A program made the position numbers and the translations under genes. This document shows, one piece after another, positions 1-12,915 of a stretch of DNA of 64,000 bases. The notes under the pieces are model-generated. The model saw nothing but the letters and a program-made list of their open reading frames with translations. It made no database searches and had not been told where the DNA came from. Source of the DNA: Taeniopygia guttata (lineage: Eukaryota; Chordata; Aves; Passeriformes; Estrildidae); the NCBI RefSeq assembly GCF_048771995.1, contig NC_133034.1:1550001-1614000 (forward strand). Reading direction: 5' to 3'. Numbering within the stretch: the stretch's first letter is position 1; the number at the start of each line of letters is the position of its first letter.

Positions 1-1570
1 GCAAGAGCTCCTTGCAGCCGTTTTGGTGAGGACCATGGTTAAAGTGGTCTGGGAGGCATTGAGAGGTGGTTGTGTGAAGGAAGCTTAGCAGGCAGCTCTG
101 AACCAGCAGGTGAGTGCTGCCATTCCCTCCTCTCCAGATGTATTTGTCCCTTCTGGAGCAATTTAGCACAGTTTAACAGGAGCATAATGCTTTTGAATAC
201 TTGCACTAAGAAACTGCTCTGGAGCTGGAGCACAGAGAAACACAAACTCTACAAGTCTTCAGGAACACGATGTAGAATTACAGCTGGCAGAGGGGAACAC
301 AGTTCTCCAGGATTGTCATTTTTCTGCCTGGATCCTCATTTTTATTCATGTCTTTTTTTAGTGAGACTCAGGTGTTTGCAGAAAAATGCCAAATGTCTTC
401 CTGCTGTTTTCCATGTGCTGGCTTTTGCTCACGTGGGGCTGCTCACTGCTTCCACTCACCTTTCTGCTGTCCTGGAGTGGTGATGGAAGGGACCTTTTGA
501 GGTGCTGTGCCTCCAAAATCTGTAAGAAATGAGGGCTGCTCCCATGGCTCTGCCAGTGTCAGCAGGCACAGGGCATTGCAGCCAGCTCACCTGGCTAGTC
601 ACAAATCACAGATGCAAAAAAGCTCAGGAAAGAACAGTGGAACCATGGAAAGTCAGGAACACCATATAGGCTCCTATTTATGCTTTGCACGGTGACTTAA
701 AAGCAAAAAAATGCTAGCTCATATTAAACCATGTTATTTTTTATAGAGATTTAAAAGTGCTTTATTTTGGTTTGGTTTTTTTTTTTTGTGGTGTTTTTTT
801 TGTTTTTTTTTTTTTTTTTTTTAAGTCTGGGGAAAGGGCAGTATTATTCCTGCAGCATACCTGGTTTAATGGGACAGGTTGGGAAGGGGTTCATTTACTC
901 CATGAATTCAGAATCCAGTTTAACTGGACTCTGAAATGGCTAGTTTAGGGGATGAAGCCATTTTATTGGCTTCTGGGGATTACTCAATGTTCTATAAACA
1001 ATCCAGTAAAAATTTCTTAGCACAGCCATAGCTTCTGTGTCCTCGTAATTAATAGAGAAGCAAACACCAAGTTTGCTCACGTGCACAAACAGGGGGTTCT
1101 GAGCAGAGTGGTAGGACTAGATCCACTCAAGCCTGGTGCACATTGCTGGGGCAAATCAAAATCCCAATGATACACTGCCTAAAACTGTAATTAGAGGGCA
1201 GGTATGAAAAGCAATGTACAAACTGAGAATGTGGGCAGCTCTGCCTGGGCTATCCTTTGCTTCCTTCTCTGCAGCCCTTTCAGAGGAGGGCTGTGTGGTC
1301 TGCCAGGGCTGTGTGAGAGCTGGGGTGGCTCTTTCCAGAGCTGCTGAGCTGCCTGCATCCCCCAGCAAGCTCATTTGACAGCTGTGCCCTAAGCTGGGGA
1401 GCAAGAGCTCTGGGGTTGTGACCAGTGCCTTCCTAAGTGTCATAAGAGGCACGTGCTCCAGGTGGGCTATAACATGCCCCTGGCCTATAGGGGTATAAAC
1501 ACAGTTCAAACTTTGTTAGGAGTATTGTGTCTGGCCCTAAAGGGAAATCACTGAAGCTTGCCCTTAGAGC
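1..1570. other. Intergenic, no gene seen
   Basis: Only a T-rich run (about 766-822) stands out. No conserved coding segment was recognised on either strand. Confidence 0.6.
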
Positions 1571-2250
1571 CACCTCCAGCTCCTCCTGCCCTGCTGGCCA
1601 CCTCCTCTGGCACCTCCAGCTGCTCCTGCCCTGCTGGTCACCTCCTCTGGCACCTCCAGCTGTTCCTGCCCAGCTGGCCATCCACTCTGGCACCTCCAGC
1701 TGTTCCTGCCCAGCTGGTCACCTCCTCTGGCACCTCCAGCTGTTCCTGCCCAGCTGGCCATCCACTCTGGCACCTCCAGCTGTTCCTGCCCAGCTGGCCA
1801 CCTCCTCTGGCACCTCCAGCTGCTCCTGCCCTGCTGGCCACCTCCTCTGGCACCTCCAGCTGCTCCTGCCCTGCTGGTCATCCACTCTGGCACCTCCATC
1901 TGCTCCTGCCCTGCTGGTCACCTCCTCTGGCACCTCCAGCTCCTCCTGCCCTGCTGGCCACCTCCTCTGGCACCTCCAGCTGCTCCTGCCCTGCTGGTCA
2001 CCTCCTCTGGTACCTCCAGCTCCTCCTGCCCTGCTGGCCATCCACTCTGGCACCTCCAGCTGCTCCTGCCCTGCTGGTCATCCACTCTGGCACCTCCAGC
2101 TGCTCCTGCCCTGCTGACCATCCACTCTGGCACCTCCAGCTGCTCCTGCCCTGCTGGTCATCCACTCTGGCACCTCCAGCTCCTCCTGCCCTGCTGGCCA
2201 CCTCCTCTGGCACCTCCAGCTCCTCCTGCCCTGCTGGCCACCTCCTCTGG
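1571..2250. repeat. Minisatellite, 17 x 40 bp
   Basis: Seventeen head-to-tail 40 bp units, each starting CACCTCCAGC, run without any length change. Units differ mainly in a ten-base segment (CCTCCTCTGG or TCCACTCTGG) and at a few single positions. The unit lacks stop codons, so frames of up to 294 codons stay open across it on both strands. These are not considered genes. Confidence 0.95.
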
Positions 2251-2555
2251 CGTCTCCCTGAGCTTTGCCCTTCAAGGCTTTCTGGGCAGACTTCAGGATC
2301 AGGGAAGAGATCCCGCAGTCAGTGCCACACTCCGTGCTGGGTGTCTGGGATCCAGCTGTGCCTACAAGAGCCCAGCTCCAGCCTCTGGCCAGCACCAAGC
2401 CCACAGCAGCCTGGTGTGAGCAGAGCTCGCTTCTGTCTCTAACCTGCATTAGAGACAAGCCCACAGAAACAGGCTGGTTCCTTGCAGGGCTCGTCTGGAG
2501 GGTCAGGAAGGACGGAGCAGATGGTTTCAAGTACGAGCTGTGAGGCAGGCTTGAG

Positions 2556-2820
2556 CTGGGCATGGCAATCCCTAGGCATGGCAGTCCCTGGGTATGGCAT
2601 TCCCTGGGTATGGCAGTCCCTGGGGCATGGCAATCCCTGGGCATGGCAGTCCCTGGGCATGGCAGTCCATGGGGCATGGCAGTCCCTGGGTATGGCAGTC
2701 CCTGGGCATGGCAGTCCCTGGGCATGGCAATCCCTGGGCATGGCAATCCCTGGGCATGGCAGTCCATGGGGCATGGCAGTCCCTGGGCATGGCAGTCCCT
2801 GGGCATGGCAGTCCCTGGGG
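2556..2820. repeat. Minisatellite, 16 bp unit (about 16 copies)
   Basis: Units of TGGGCATGGCAGTCCC, some with an added G or with A for G, are repeated in tandem. Open frames on both strands here encode only the repeat. Confidence 0.95.
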
Positions 2821-5800
2821 CTGCAGGGCCCAGCAGAACAGCAGGGCTGGGCTGGGTCATGCAGGGCCCCCTGTGCTCCTACTGGGACACTCCAGCAGGC
2901 ACAGCATCCTCTGCCAGTGCCCCCACAGGTGCTGCTGCTGCTCCCCATGGAGCAAGGGACAGCACCCTTGCTCCTGTGGGGCACTTCCCCAGAGGAGAGC
3001 CCTTCTGTTTGGGCGGGATGTGCCTCCCCACTGCTGCCCTCCCGTCCCTCTGTGAGGAGCACTCAGCCCAGGAGGGCAGGAGATGACACGTGCTAGTGCT
3101 GGATGGCTTCTGAAGGTGTTTCTTCCTGGTGGCATCCTGCAGCATCCTGAATGCCTTTGCAATCTCACCTTTCTTCCTCCCATCTCTCCCAAACAGCTCT
3201 GCACCACCTGGAGCTGGGTTAGACAGATGCATGGAGGTTCTAGTCCTGCTCTTTTGCTGCTTTTCCTCAATCATATGACATTCACATATTCCTTAGTGTT
3301 CTCTATACTGCCAAAAGTGTGTGGTGCTTTTTGGGGGAACTCTGGTGATAAATGTAGTCCAAAATGCAGGTAGAAGAAGCTGTCATGAGTTTCTCTTGGC
3401 TCTCGTGTGAGTTGTGTTTAGCAAGTCCTGCAAGTGCTGGAGCATGTAGATTCCTTCAGCATCTCCCCACAGCTATGCTGACCCAGTCATCTCTCCTAGA
3501 ACCCTTCATGTTTTCTAGGATTTTCTCTTCTAGGTAAAGTTCCTATATTACAACGACTCTATGGTTTTTATGTATTCATTTATTTCTCACTGCTTTTTGT
3601 AGAAGAGAAGATTTACAAAGAGCAAGTGCTGAGCTCTGAGAAGGAGCCTAAACACCAACCATCTAAACACAGTGGGAGATAGCTAAGTCTCTTGAAAGGG
3701 AGGCCTAGGAAATCTTCTTAGCAAGAAGCCATCTGGAAATTGCCAGAAGACCTTGTGTGGCTGTGTATGAAACCCTCCTAACCCTTGGAGCTGATTTAAG
3801 GCTTCGGACAGGTGCTCATCCATCCTGGATCTGGGCCCACCTTGTGAGGGTGGGCAGGCTCGGGGCTCGTGGGCAGCACTGCCTGCAGCAGGACAGAGGC
3901 TGCCCTTGCTGTTGGCATCTCTTGGCAAGCCCTGTCTGCCATCCAGCAGGAGACTTGCTTTCAATTTTTCCTTTTAAGCCAGACGCACCCACCTCTTGGG
4001 ATTGTGAAAGCGAGAAGGGAAGGGGAGCAGGGACTGTGGGTTAGGGGTTAAGAGAGGGGAACTCTGGTTTCGTGTCCTGGCTACAAGGCTGCTTTTATTC
4101 TGTTTGTGTCGGGTCCCAGGAAGAGGTTTTATGATGTTTGAGCTCAGGCTGATGTGGGGAGGGCACCTGAATGATTTACTCCAGCGTGCTCTGCCTCTCT
4201 GTTGTGTCAATAATGTTATTTGCACTGAGTTCATCTGAAGGAGGAAATGATCCTGAAAGATTCCAAATCAGAGTTTCCTGCTCCTTCTCCAGACAGAGGC
4301 ACTATCTGAAGTCCCCCAAGGCAAGGTGAGCCCCATGGTGGTGTGGGGTGAGTCTCTGGGGCGGGCAGGACAAACTTCATTCAACATTTGTAGCAGCAGC
4401 CTGAGCAGGGCTGGCACCCTGGAGCCACGTGTTTTACGCTGAGCAGCTCACTACTGCTCGCTATTGTAAGTTATTGAAAGGTCTCTTTTCACCCTGACCT
4501 GCTCACTAGTTCACTGCAACACCTCTTCCGTGGCCCTGCTGGATGGAACTTATCCATGTCAGCCTGCCTGGCACCAGGCTGCTGCCCAGCTCCAGAAGTG
4601 AGCTGCTCCCAGCTGAGGGCAGGAGCCTGGATCTGTGCACTGACAGCTGCAGGAACATCCAGTCCTGGGACCCCAGGGTGAGAAAAGAGGGGAGGAGGAG
4701 GCACCCAGTAGGGAACTACCAACATGGTCAGGAGCTGGGGAAAGGGGCTTGTTCAGTGTGGTCAGGAGGAGGCCGAGAGGAATCTGGCAACATCCCAGAG
4801 CTGCTGGAAGTGCAGTTACAGAGCTGCTGGAGTCGGGCTCTTCCTTCCCATCACACAGCTTACAAACCAAGGGGTCACACAGTGCAGCTTGCAAGGCTCA
4901 GATCAGGTACTGGAAACCCTCTGTGCCACAGGGCTGGTGCAGCACCGGGAGGTTACCCAGAGAGGTCAGGAATCTCCTTCCTGTGTGGCTTTTGAGCTCA
5001 GTCAGATAAAGCTGCAGACAGCCTGACCTACTGTTGGCAGCAGCTGTGCTTTGAGGTTTGGACTAGAGACCTCCACAGGTCGCTTCCAAAAGGCTTTTCA
5101 GGCACTCTGTTCACTCTGGTAAGACTGCCAGCACACTGTCAGAGTCTTCAAGAATTTTTAGATCAAAGTACCTGGTGATTTTCATTTGACACAGTAAGCC
5201 AGATCCAGATGGAGGCTGTCTGCTCCAGTTTCCCAGGGCAGTATGATCCCCATATGAAGATTATTGGTCCAGGAAGGGGAATAGATATGGAAAGGAAACT
5301 CTTCTGCCCCCTGACCAGGAGGGGGGTGTGAGGGCAGAGAGCTATTCTATCAGGCTAAGGTGGCTGGAATTTTGTTTGAACCCACTCAGGATTTTGGAAT
5401 AGAAGCAAGGCAAGGTTTTCTGAGCAGCAGCCGGCTTGGTGCAGTGTGTGCAGAAGACCCTGGGGCAGTAAGAACACTGTCCTTAGCATTTGTGTGACAC
5501 AAGTGGCCAGTGAAAGAGAGAAGGGATGATATGAAACTATATTTAATATATTTTGTGATGTACTGTGAGCTTCCACGAGAAAGTCTCTTCCTGCAGTTGC
5601 CACCTAGGGAGCTTCTTTGGGAGTGCTGAAGCCTTGTTCCCTGTGACTTGTGCTGTTTGGTTGGATCCTTTGTGCCCATCCTTTGTGGCTCTGCATCACG
5701 GCAAATGAAAACCCCCCTTGCAGAACCTCTCACTTCAGCCCAGATGCCCATGTTGACAGAATTTACATGAACTTCATTTCCTCATAGTTTTTTTCCTTCC

Positions 5801-8800
5801 TCGTTCCTTTGTTAAATTTATCTGGAGAAGTTGAACATTACTGGGAGAGGTTTGACTGAGGCTTGTGGCAGGATTTTTTCCTCAGGGGAGAGGAGGGGAA
5901 GAGTAAAAAAGGGAGTCCAGGGAACCCAGCAGTTTGTCCATGTCCTGTTATCTGCATATCTTGAACTTAATCATCACAAACATGTCATTGTTGCTGAAGT
6001 CATAATTAAGTTCAGCATTTTACTGTCAGCCTAATTGTATGAACCATCTTTGTGTCTTGGTAAGTCTTGAAATACAGTCTCTTCCATGGGCTCTCTGCCA
6101 AGTTATTTAATGTAGATGCTGTTTGGATCAGGTTTTTAAAGCACACCTCAAGCAGAGTAAATACACTGCGTTCCCAGGGCCTGCCTTGTTTCTGTACATG
6201 AATGAGATCAGCTAACAAGCCAAGCATGAAGATGTTGTGCAGCTGAGCCTTTCTGCAGGGCTGCCCCCGGTGGCACTGAGCCACCTCGCTGTCCCCTGGC
6301 TCTGCTGCAGACAGCTCATGACGCTCCAACTTTTTTCACATTTCACTGTAAAATTTCCACATTTCTTTTTTAAAATCCAGGCTGCCACAAGAAGTTTGTC
6401 CTCCAGTGAACTGCACTTCAGCCTAAGTGTTTTCATAACATGCCTTTGTCTTAGGGGGTGAAGAAGAAAGGGCAGCTGGCCCTGCAGGGTCCTGTGGAGG
6501 TGTCCTGGGGGCAGCAAGAGGGGCACCCCAGGAGAGCCCTCCTGGCCCTCTGCTGCTCGGGAGCTGCTATGGGATGTGTTTTGTCTGGACAGACCGGCGG
6601 CTCCCCTTGCCAGCAGGAGCTGTAGCTCAGCAGGGAGCTCTTCTGGCAAGTGCTGTTCAGTGCTAATTAGCCCTTGCTTGGCCTCCAGCCCTTGCTTGTT
6701 TGTTTGCTTGTTTGTTTTTCTTGCACTGACTCATCTTACTCCTGAGATACAGCAAACATGAGCTGCCTGTTTCAGGCATTGTCCATGTTGTTGCTGATAT
6801 AACCATCCCATAAAGAAAATAGATATAATTCTCACCTTCCCCATTGATGCCAGTCTGCTTTCCAAATCCTTCAGGAGCTGGGTTTGTAATACAGCTCCCT
6901 CTGATTTCCCCTTTACCACAGACAACCACCCTGGTGTGTGGAGCATGCAGAGGAGCTGAGGTGCAAAGAGAAAAGCTCCTGGTGTGTATTCCATCTCTGT
7001 GTGCTGTGTGCTGGGACTGTGAGCAGGAGGGATGTGCTGCTCTTCTGCCTGCTGGACCTCAGACACCTGAGGAGCAGTGGTGGGCAGTGCTGAGCCACCT
7101 GAGTGTGGTGCTCCCTGAGGGAGCGATGGCAGCAGCACAGTGCAGGGAGGTGAGGCTCGGAGGAGTGGGCAGTGCCAGGCTGCTGCTGGCTGCTCCTGTG
7201 TGCTGTCCTTGCTGTGGCACGGCAGCACAATGGCCTCTTTTGTGTGACAGGCCCAGGAGGACCTGCAGTGTCAGCTCACAAGCTCTCAGAAACAGCATCT
7301 GCTGTTGCAGGAGATGACAAGAGGAAGAGAAAAGCAGAACCTCTGCACCTTCCAGAGACAGGACAGTGCCTCTGAACTACTCATGAGCCATGTGCTTCAC
7401 CAAGTAGGTGAACTTTCAGAAATGTGATGTGAATTCATTGCTATCCTGATCATCTGACTGAGTGGCCTTCTGCTTGCAAGCGAACCAGTGATACTGTGAA
7501 ACCATATCCTCTGCCAGGGCTTCTGCACAGCTTGATTGCTTTGTCAGAGCAGTGAGGTGGGATGGCCCATCTTCTGTCTCACAGCAGCCTTCCTTTCACT
7601 GACAGGTGACCTGTCAGCTGCTGTCTGTCCATCCTGTCATTCCTTCCCCTCTGGAGAGCCACTGCATTCTCCTGGCATATATCTCTCTGCATATATGATG
7701 CCACTGATAAATTCCAGTCTGGCTCAAGCAGGAGGTCCTCACACAGCCCTTTTGAAGGTCTTCCACAATCTCTCCCTGCCAGCTGGCTCAGGGATACGTT
7801 CAGCATTAGCAGCCCTTGATGCGTCTGCTGGTTCTGACACCGCTGGCCGCGATGTCCTTGTGGAGTGCTCTGAGCAGATGGTGCACCTGCCTGGGGCTGC
7901 TCCAGGTGGATTCAGATCATATCTTGGGGAAAGCTGCTGCTCACACATTCCATTCCTGTCAGCAGCTTTCTGTGGACGGCAGCTCTCTGTGAGGACCCTC
8001 CCATTTCAGTGCCCCTTGATGTGTTTTGGCCGAGCTGCTTGAGCGTGCACTCCCTCCTGGCCGCCTTCAGGCACCCCTGCACTCCCTGTGCTTCCCCCAG
8101 CCCTCACTGCAGCACACAGGGACACATCTGCAGCTCTTTCAGGGCTGTGGCAGTGCAGGTGCTGTTGGCTGGGTGGATCAGTGCCCTGAGAGGTAAGGCA
8201 CAGTCTGTCTCAGGAAGGGTAGAGTCTGGGCATCCTCCCCGTGTTCGTGGCTTCAGATGTGAACACCTGTGTCTCAGCTGCCATCTCACCACAGTGCCAA
8301 ATCTGAGCTGGTGGCTGATTTGTTGTGCCAGGGCCTGCCTCTGCTGCTGAAAAACCTCCAGGGATGTGTGCCCCTAAGGTCACTGCCTGACAGAGGCATA
8401 GCAGAGCCCCAAATCGTGCAGCCAGGCTGCGTGGCTGCTCGCTGATCACCTGCTTGTTGGAGTAGTGTGGGGGAGTTTTAGGCTCTCCATCCTATTTGGG
8501 TGCTGTTCTCTGCTACACTGTACACTTCAGTGCTGTAGCATTGCCAGGATTGATGGCCCAGTCACTCTTTTGGGCTTTACAGCTGTGGCCAAAGAAAAGT
8601 GCATTTTCTGAATACAGCACACACAGGTTACTTGGGCCTGAGTAGTCTTGTTATGTATAGGACTTTTGTTCTTTAGTTTGCAAACACTGTCATCTAAATG
8701 CTTGTGCAGACTGGAAGAGTTAGGTGGAGAAATGACACGGCTTCCCCTAAAGTCACACGGCTGACAGCTGGCAGGTGTAGGAATGGCCCAGCCCTTCTGG

Positions 8801-10185
8801 TGCCCTACCCACCAAAGTACACTGCTCCTGTACTGTTCCTTCCATGGTGTTCCTTCATGTACGTCCCCTCCCTTGTTCTTCCTTCCTTCCAGCCTCTGGG
8901 GCGAGGTGGGGAGGGGATGGGTATGCAGAGTCTGGGTTGCTGAGCTCCATCTGGAAGGCAAAGCTGCACAACTCCCCCTCCTTGCAACCAAAACCCCATT
9001 CAAGGATTCCAACAGCCAAGCCAGCTGGTAACAGGAATAAACTTGGCTGGTTTTTAATAAATTTTTACCATCTCCAAATCTGGGTTAAAAATCCGTCTTC
9101 TCCCCAAAGATGACAAATGCTGCCAGTTGTCCCGCTGTGTCTGCACCACCCAAACCCTGTAACTTAGCAGTGACCCTAGGATTGAGAACTCCACAGAGTT
9201 CCTCATTGTGGGCTACTTATTGTACCTGAACTTTACCACCAGCGAGGCACTCCTGGCCTGCCTGCTGTTACATTCCCCACCTGGAATTCTCCACACAAGT
9301 CAGCAGCACAATAAAAGCCAACAGATGAGCTGAGTGGGACCATTTGATGCTTTGCTGTGCTCAGGTCAAGGCTCTGCTACCAACATCGGGGTTCCAAGAG
9401 CAGGGAAGGAACCCCACACCATTATGGATGCCTGATGGTTTCACCCTTCATGGAATCCCTTTGTTGAGTTTTTTTCTTTCAGTTCATCCCAGTTTTTCTT
9501 AGTGAAATATGTCTTCTGAAACTTCACTGAAGGTACACACTAGAATCAGCAGATCATCTTGGTATTTTTGTGCAGGAGTTGTGGTTTTAAATTAGCTGTT
9601 GTCCCATGGATATCCAGGCAGTGTTGGTCATGTCTCCCAGGGGGATGTATTTGGCAGTTTTACCTGGCCTGAGTCACTACATTTAGCAGGGCTTTGTGTG
9701 GATTAAGTGCTGTGTGCTGTAACTTGGCAGAATCCCTCTGCTCAGAGCAAACCTGGGCCATTTCTCTCTATTGCTCATTTTCTTTAAATATAGCTGTGCT
9801 GCTAGTCCCTTGATCATCTGAAACCAGGAAAGGGTCTGGTCCTTGGCAAGATTGCCTCTCACACCTGATGTAAGGTGCAAAGGAGGATGGGGCAGAAACT
9901 GATCATTGCTGTGTTCTTGAATTACTGTGTGTCTCATTTCTCCAGATCAGACACTGGAACAACACCAGCATGCACCCCCTCCACCACCCACAGCAGCTCC
10001 TGCTCTGTACAAGCAACAGCCAGGGCTGTGTGTGCCCACACTGCCCTAGAACAGCTCACCCAGAACAGCTGGAATTTGGCTTTGCTCAGCCTGTTAGAGG
10101 CCTCCACTGCTCTTGCAATCAGTATCTGTTTTTAAGTTGTGGGTTTGTTTTCTAGAGCCCATTCAAGTGTGATTTCAGAGTTTCA
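2821..10185. other. Intergenic, no gene seen
   Basis: Unique moderately GC-rich sequence. Open frames of up to 168 codons occur but none shows a recognisable domain, and splice-bounded conserved exons were not apparent. Confidence 0.55.
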
Positions 10186-11003
10186 CTAGTGTTATAAATG
10201 AAAATCTATTCAGCCAAATTAAAAAATAAAAATAGTTTTATTTGCGGTCAAATTCTATCTAGCCAGCCACAAAAAAACACAGTGCCGAGCCCAGGGATAT
10301 GTGTATTTCAGTCCTGTCCTGGACAGAGTTTTACCAAGTGTTTAAACTGGTCTGTCCCCAGCCAAACCTTGCCAACCTAATAACCGCACAGCAAACCGGT
10401 CTGTGGGTTTTTCGGCTGGAAAATGAGTGAGCTCTCTTTTACCTGTTTTCCTGGGCTCCCCGAGCCCAGAGCTGGTGAGGTTTACCAATTTCTCGAGTCC
10501 ACGAGAACGTACCTTCCCTCCCCGACCCATCTGTGGGTGGATCCCTGTAACTCCCAGAGTTTCAGGTCGTATGCGTGTTGAGAGTACACCTGAGTTCTTT
10601 CGCTTCCCCCGTAGCCGACCACCTCCCTCTTGGGCTAGTGGAACTGCGATTTACAGGGGTCCAAAATCACGCCGTGACTATGTCACGTCTCACTCACACA
10701 CATTCATCCACGCGCCACCCAACCACGCAGTACTCACGGCTCCTTTCCCCGCGTGGATTCTTCGTGCACGTTGATTTTACAAGTGAAAAATTGCTGCAGC
10801 CTCAGAGATTTAGCTCCAAATTCCGAGAGCCTGGGGCCCGTGGTTTTGTTTTGGTTTTTTTTTTTCCTCCTTAACGTGGCTTTTGCGGCTTTCCGGAATC
10901 CGGTTGGTTCCGAGGAGCTCCTCCGTCCCGTGCAGCCACTGAACTCAGCGGGGGCGCCACCCGGATCAAGGATAGGGGAACTCCCTGGATACCCCCAAAC
11001 CAG

Positions 11004-11021
11004 ATCACGTCGGGGTCACCA
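11004..11021 (-). other. Retroviral primer-binding site complementary to tRNA-Trp
   Basis: The minus strand reads TGGTGACCCCGACGTGAT, starting 4 nt after the 5' LTR end. From family knowledge this is the 18-nt tRNA-Trp primer-binding site used by avian leukosis/sarcoma-type alpharetroviruses. The site fixes the orientation of the element and identifies 11026-11668 as the 5' LTR. Confidence 0.85.
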
Positions 11022-11025
11022 AGAC

Positions 11026-11668
11026 TGTTATAAATGAAAATTTGTCCAGCCAAATTAATATGAAAAAATAAAGTATTTATTTTGCAATCAAATTCTATCT
11101 AGCCAGCCACAAGGAAAGAACAGAGCCGAGCCCGGGGTCGGCCCTGGGTGTGCAACAAGGAGTCAGCCTCAGCAGAGGTTTTCCTCTATGCCCACACACC
11201 TCCAGCCTGGCACAAGCGGTTTTTATAGGGAAAATCCCGCCTGAGGCCAAGATTTCAGCAATCAGTCTTTTCTTCTATTCTGAGTCCATATGTTAATAAG
11301 ATTCTCTTTTTTTTGGTGATGAGGGAGAACAATTCAGTGTCCAGAGTTTGTTGAATCCCTTGATGAAATTTACGGGAATTCGGGAACGCTGTATTCACGT
11401 GTATCTGCCTGAGGATTTCCATGATATCCATCTCGGGTCGTTCAGGAGAACGATCAGCACCTGGGGGTTCTGTATCTCCCCAGCCATGGCCCATCTCCTG
11501 GCGAGCTGCACCTTCTTACTTGTAAATCAGTTTCCAATCTACACCCGGTCTCACCTGCGCCTGCGAGGGTGGGGGGAATCCTAATACAAACGTGTATACT
11601 CTAACAAATATTCAATATCACATATATCATATTAGAAATGGCGCAAATTGTATCTACTACACATAACA
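11026..11668 (-). repeat. 5' LTR of the deleted retrovirus (643 bp)
   Basis: The LTR has TG..CA ends. On the minus strand a TATA box (TATAAAA, 11221-11227) lies upstream of a polyadenylation signal AATAAA (11076-11081), giving the expected U3-R-U5 order. The terminal 100 bp or so recur at 10190-10296. Confidence 0.85.
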
Positions 11669-12147
11669 CTAGGCTTTTGCAATAACACACTCACTTGAAG
11701 GAAAGAAGGAAGAGATGCAGTTTTCAGAGAAGAAAGTACCTGTTGGCATCCTAGGAACCAGTTTCAAATCCCTGTGCCTGTCCTTTCCAGAGCCCAGCAA
11801 TGACACCGAGCCCGAGAGTTTGGGGTTACCCTGCACCATTTACCTTCCAGGAGCTCTGGAGTGCAGGGGGCACGCAGCAGCTGTTGCATTGTGGTGTTGT
11901 ACAAACCCAGGGCAGGTGCTGGCTGCCATCCTCTCACTCCTGCCTGGAGTGTCATTGCAGGAGCTGCCCTGTGTCCGCCAGCTGGGACAGTCCCCGGAGC
12001 GTTCCTGCGGGTATTGTGTTCCCATAAATACAGATTGTCACAGCAGGCTGGAATGCTGTCCCTGCTGTCAGCACACCCTGCCCACGCCGCGCTCCCAGCA
12101 GATCTGAGCGGGCACGGGAGCTGGGCAGAGGCTGCAGGCTGGTTCCC

Positions 12148-12909
12148 TGACAGAGCCCAACCTGGTCCGAGGGCTCCATGTGGTGGAAAAGTCTCTCCTC
12201 CAACCCGAGTTTCCAAAGAAAGGCTCAGCAGTCTCTGTTGTTCGGTCTCAAGGCAGTTTATTACAAGTTATCTAAAAGATTTTCTTCTCTGGCTGCTGTG
12301 GTTTGCTCACAGCTCAGGCAGAGGCACACACACACCCTGACATCCTCTCTGACTCCCGACTGCTTCTTCTCTCCCCCTCTGCCCAGGGCTGCTGCTGTCT
12401 TTTATATGGCACATTACGTGTTACATGGGTACAGTTTTTCCCCAATGCCTATTACCTATATTAAATGGTGCTTTTCTATCTTTTATATGGTACATTACGT
12501 GTTACATGGGTACAGTTTGTCCCCAATGCCCATTACCTATATTAAATGGTGCTTTTCTACTCTAAACCAATCTGTGAGTGCCAACATCACCAAGAACATG
12601 GAGGTAAGGAAGGAGAAAGAGGGAGGAACAGGACAGGCCCAAATCCCTCCATCTTAAAACCTCTGACCCCCATGTACAAAACCAAACCCCCCTGTACAGC
12701 ACTAAAAATTTCTTCCCTCTACTTTGTGACTACTTCTACTATAACATCTAAACTTTTGTGACTTTTTGTTCTTCCTGCAAGGTTGGTAAATCATTCCATG
12801 GTTAAATCCAAAATCACAGCTGTTTCCAGCTGCCTGCCAGGGTCTCAAATGCTTCTGACCTGGGCCCGGAACATCCAAAAATGTCTGAGGGACATTTTGA
12901 GTTCCAACA
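12148..12909 (-). mobile_element. Solo LTR of an endogenous retrovirus (762 bp, 6 bp target duplication)
   Basis: The plus-strand copy starts TGACAGAG and ends TTCCAACA, flanked on both sides by GTTCCC (12142-12147 and 12910-12915). A 6 bp duplication is typical of class II (ERVK-like) elements. On the minus strand the order is U3, TATA-like TATAAAAG, then AATAAA (about 12259), so the LTR reads minus. An 81 bp module carrying the TATA region is present twice (about 12398-12478 and 12479-12559). No internal retroviral sequence adjoins, as expected after LTR-LTR recombination. Confidence 0.85.
12398..12559 (-). repeat. Tandem duplication of the LTR TATA-box module (2 x 81 bp)
   Basis: Two nearly identical 81 bp copies each contain the plus-strand TTTTATATGG (minus strand CCATATAAAA) followed by ACATTACGTG-type and TATTAAATGG sequence. 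They differ at only a few positions. The LTR thus has two potential TATA boxes 81 bp apart. Confidence 0.85.
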
Positions 12910-12915
12910 GTTCCC

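Larger units (their letters stand above)
10190..11668 (-). mobile_element. Internally deleted endogenous retrovirus, tRNA-Trp primer type
   Basis: The element reads on the minus strand. Its ends are TGTTAT (10190) and ATAACA (11668), exact inverted repeats, flanked by CTAG at 10186-10189 and 11669-11672, a 4 bp target-site duplication. The 5' LTR is 11026-11668 and the primer-binding site 11004-11021. The 3' side (10190 to about 10296) matches only the last 100 bp or so of the LTR. The U3 of the 3' LTR and the gag, pol and env genes are therefore missing. About 0.7 kb of leader-like sequence remains between. No retroviral protein is encoded. Confidence 0.85.

Noticed and set aside
1527-2860. 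Overlapping long open frames on both strands, up to 294 codons
   Set aside because: They arise from stop-free 40 bp and 16 bp minisatellite units and encode only the repeat.
10342-10530. 62-codon minus-strand frame inside the deleted retrovirus
   Set aside because: Too short, not recognised as a retroviral protein and located in leader-like sequence before the deletion junction.
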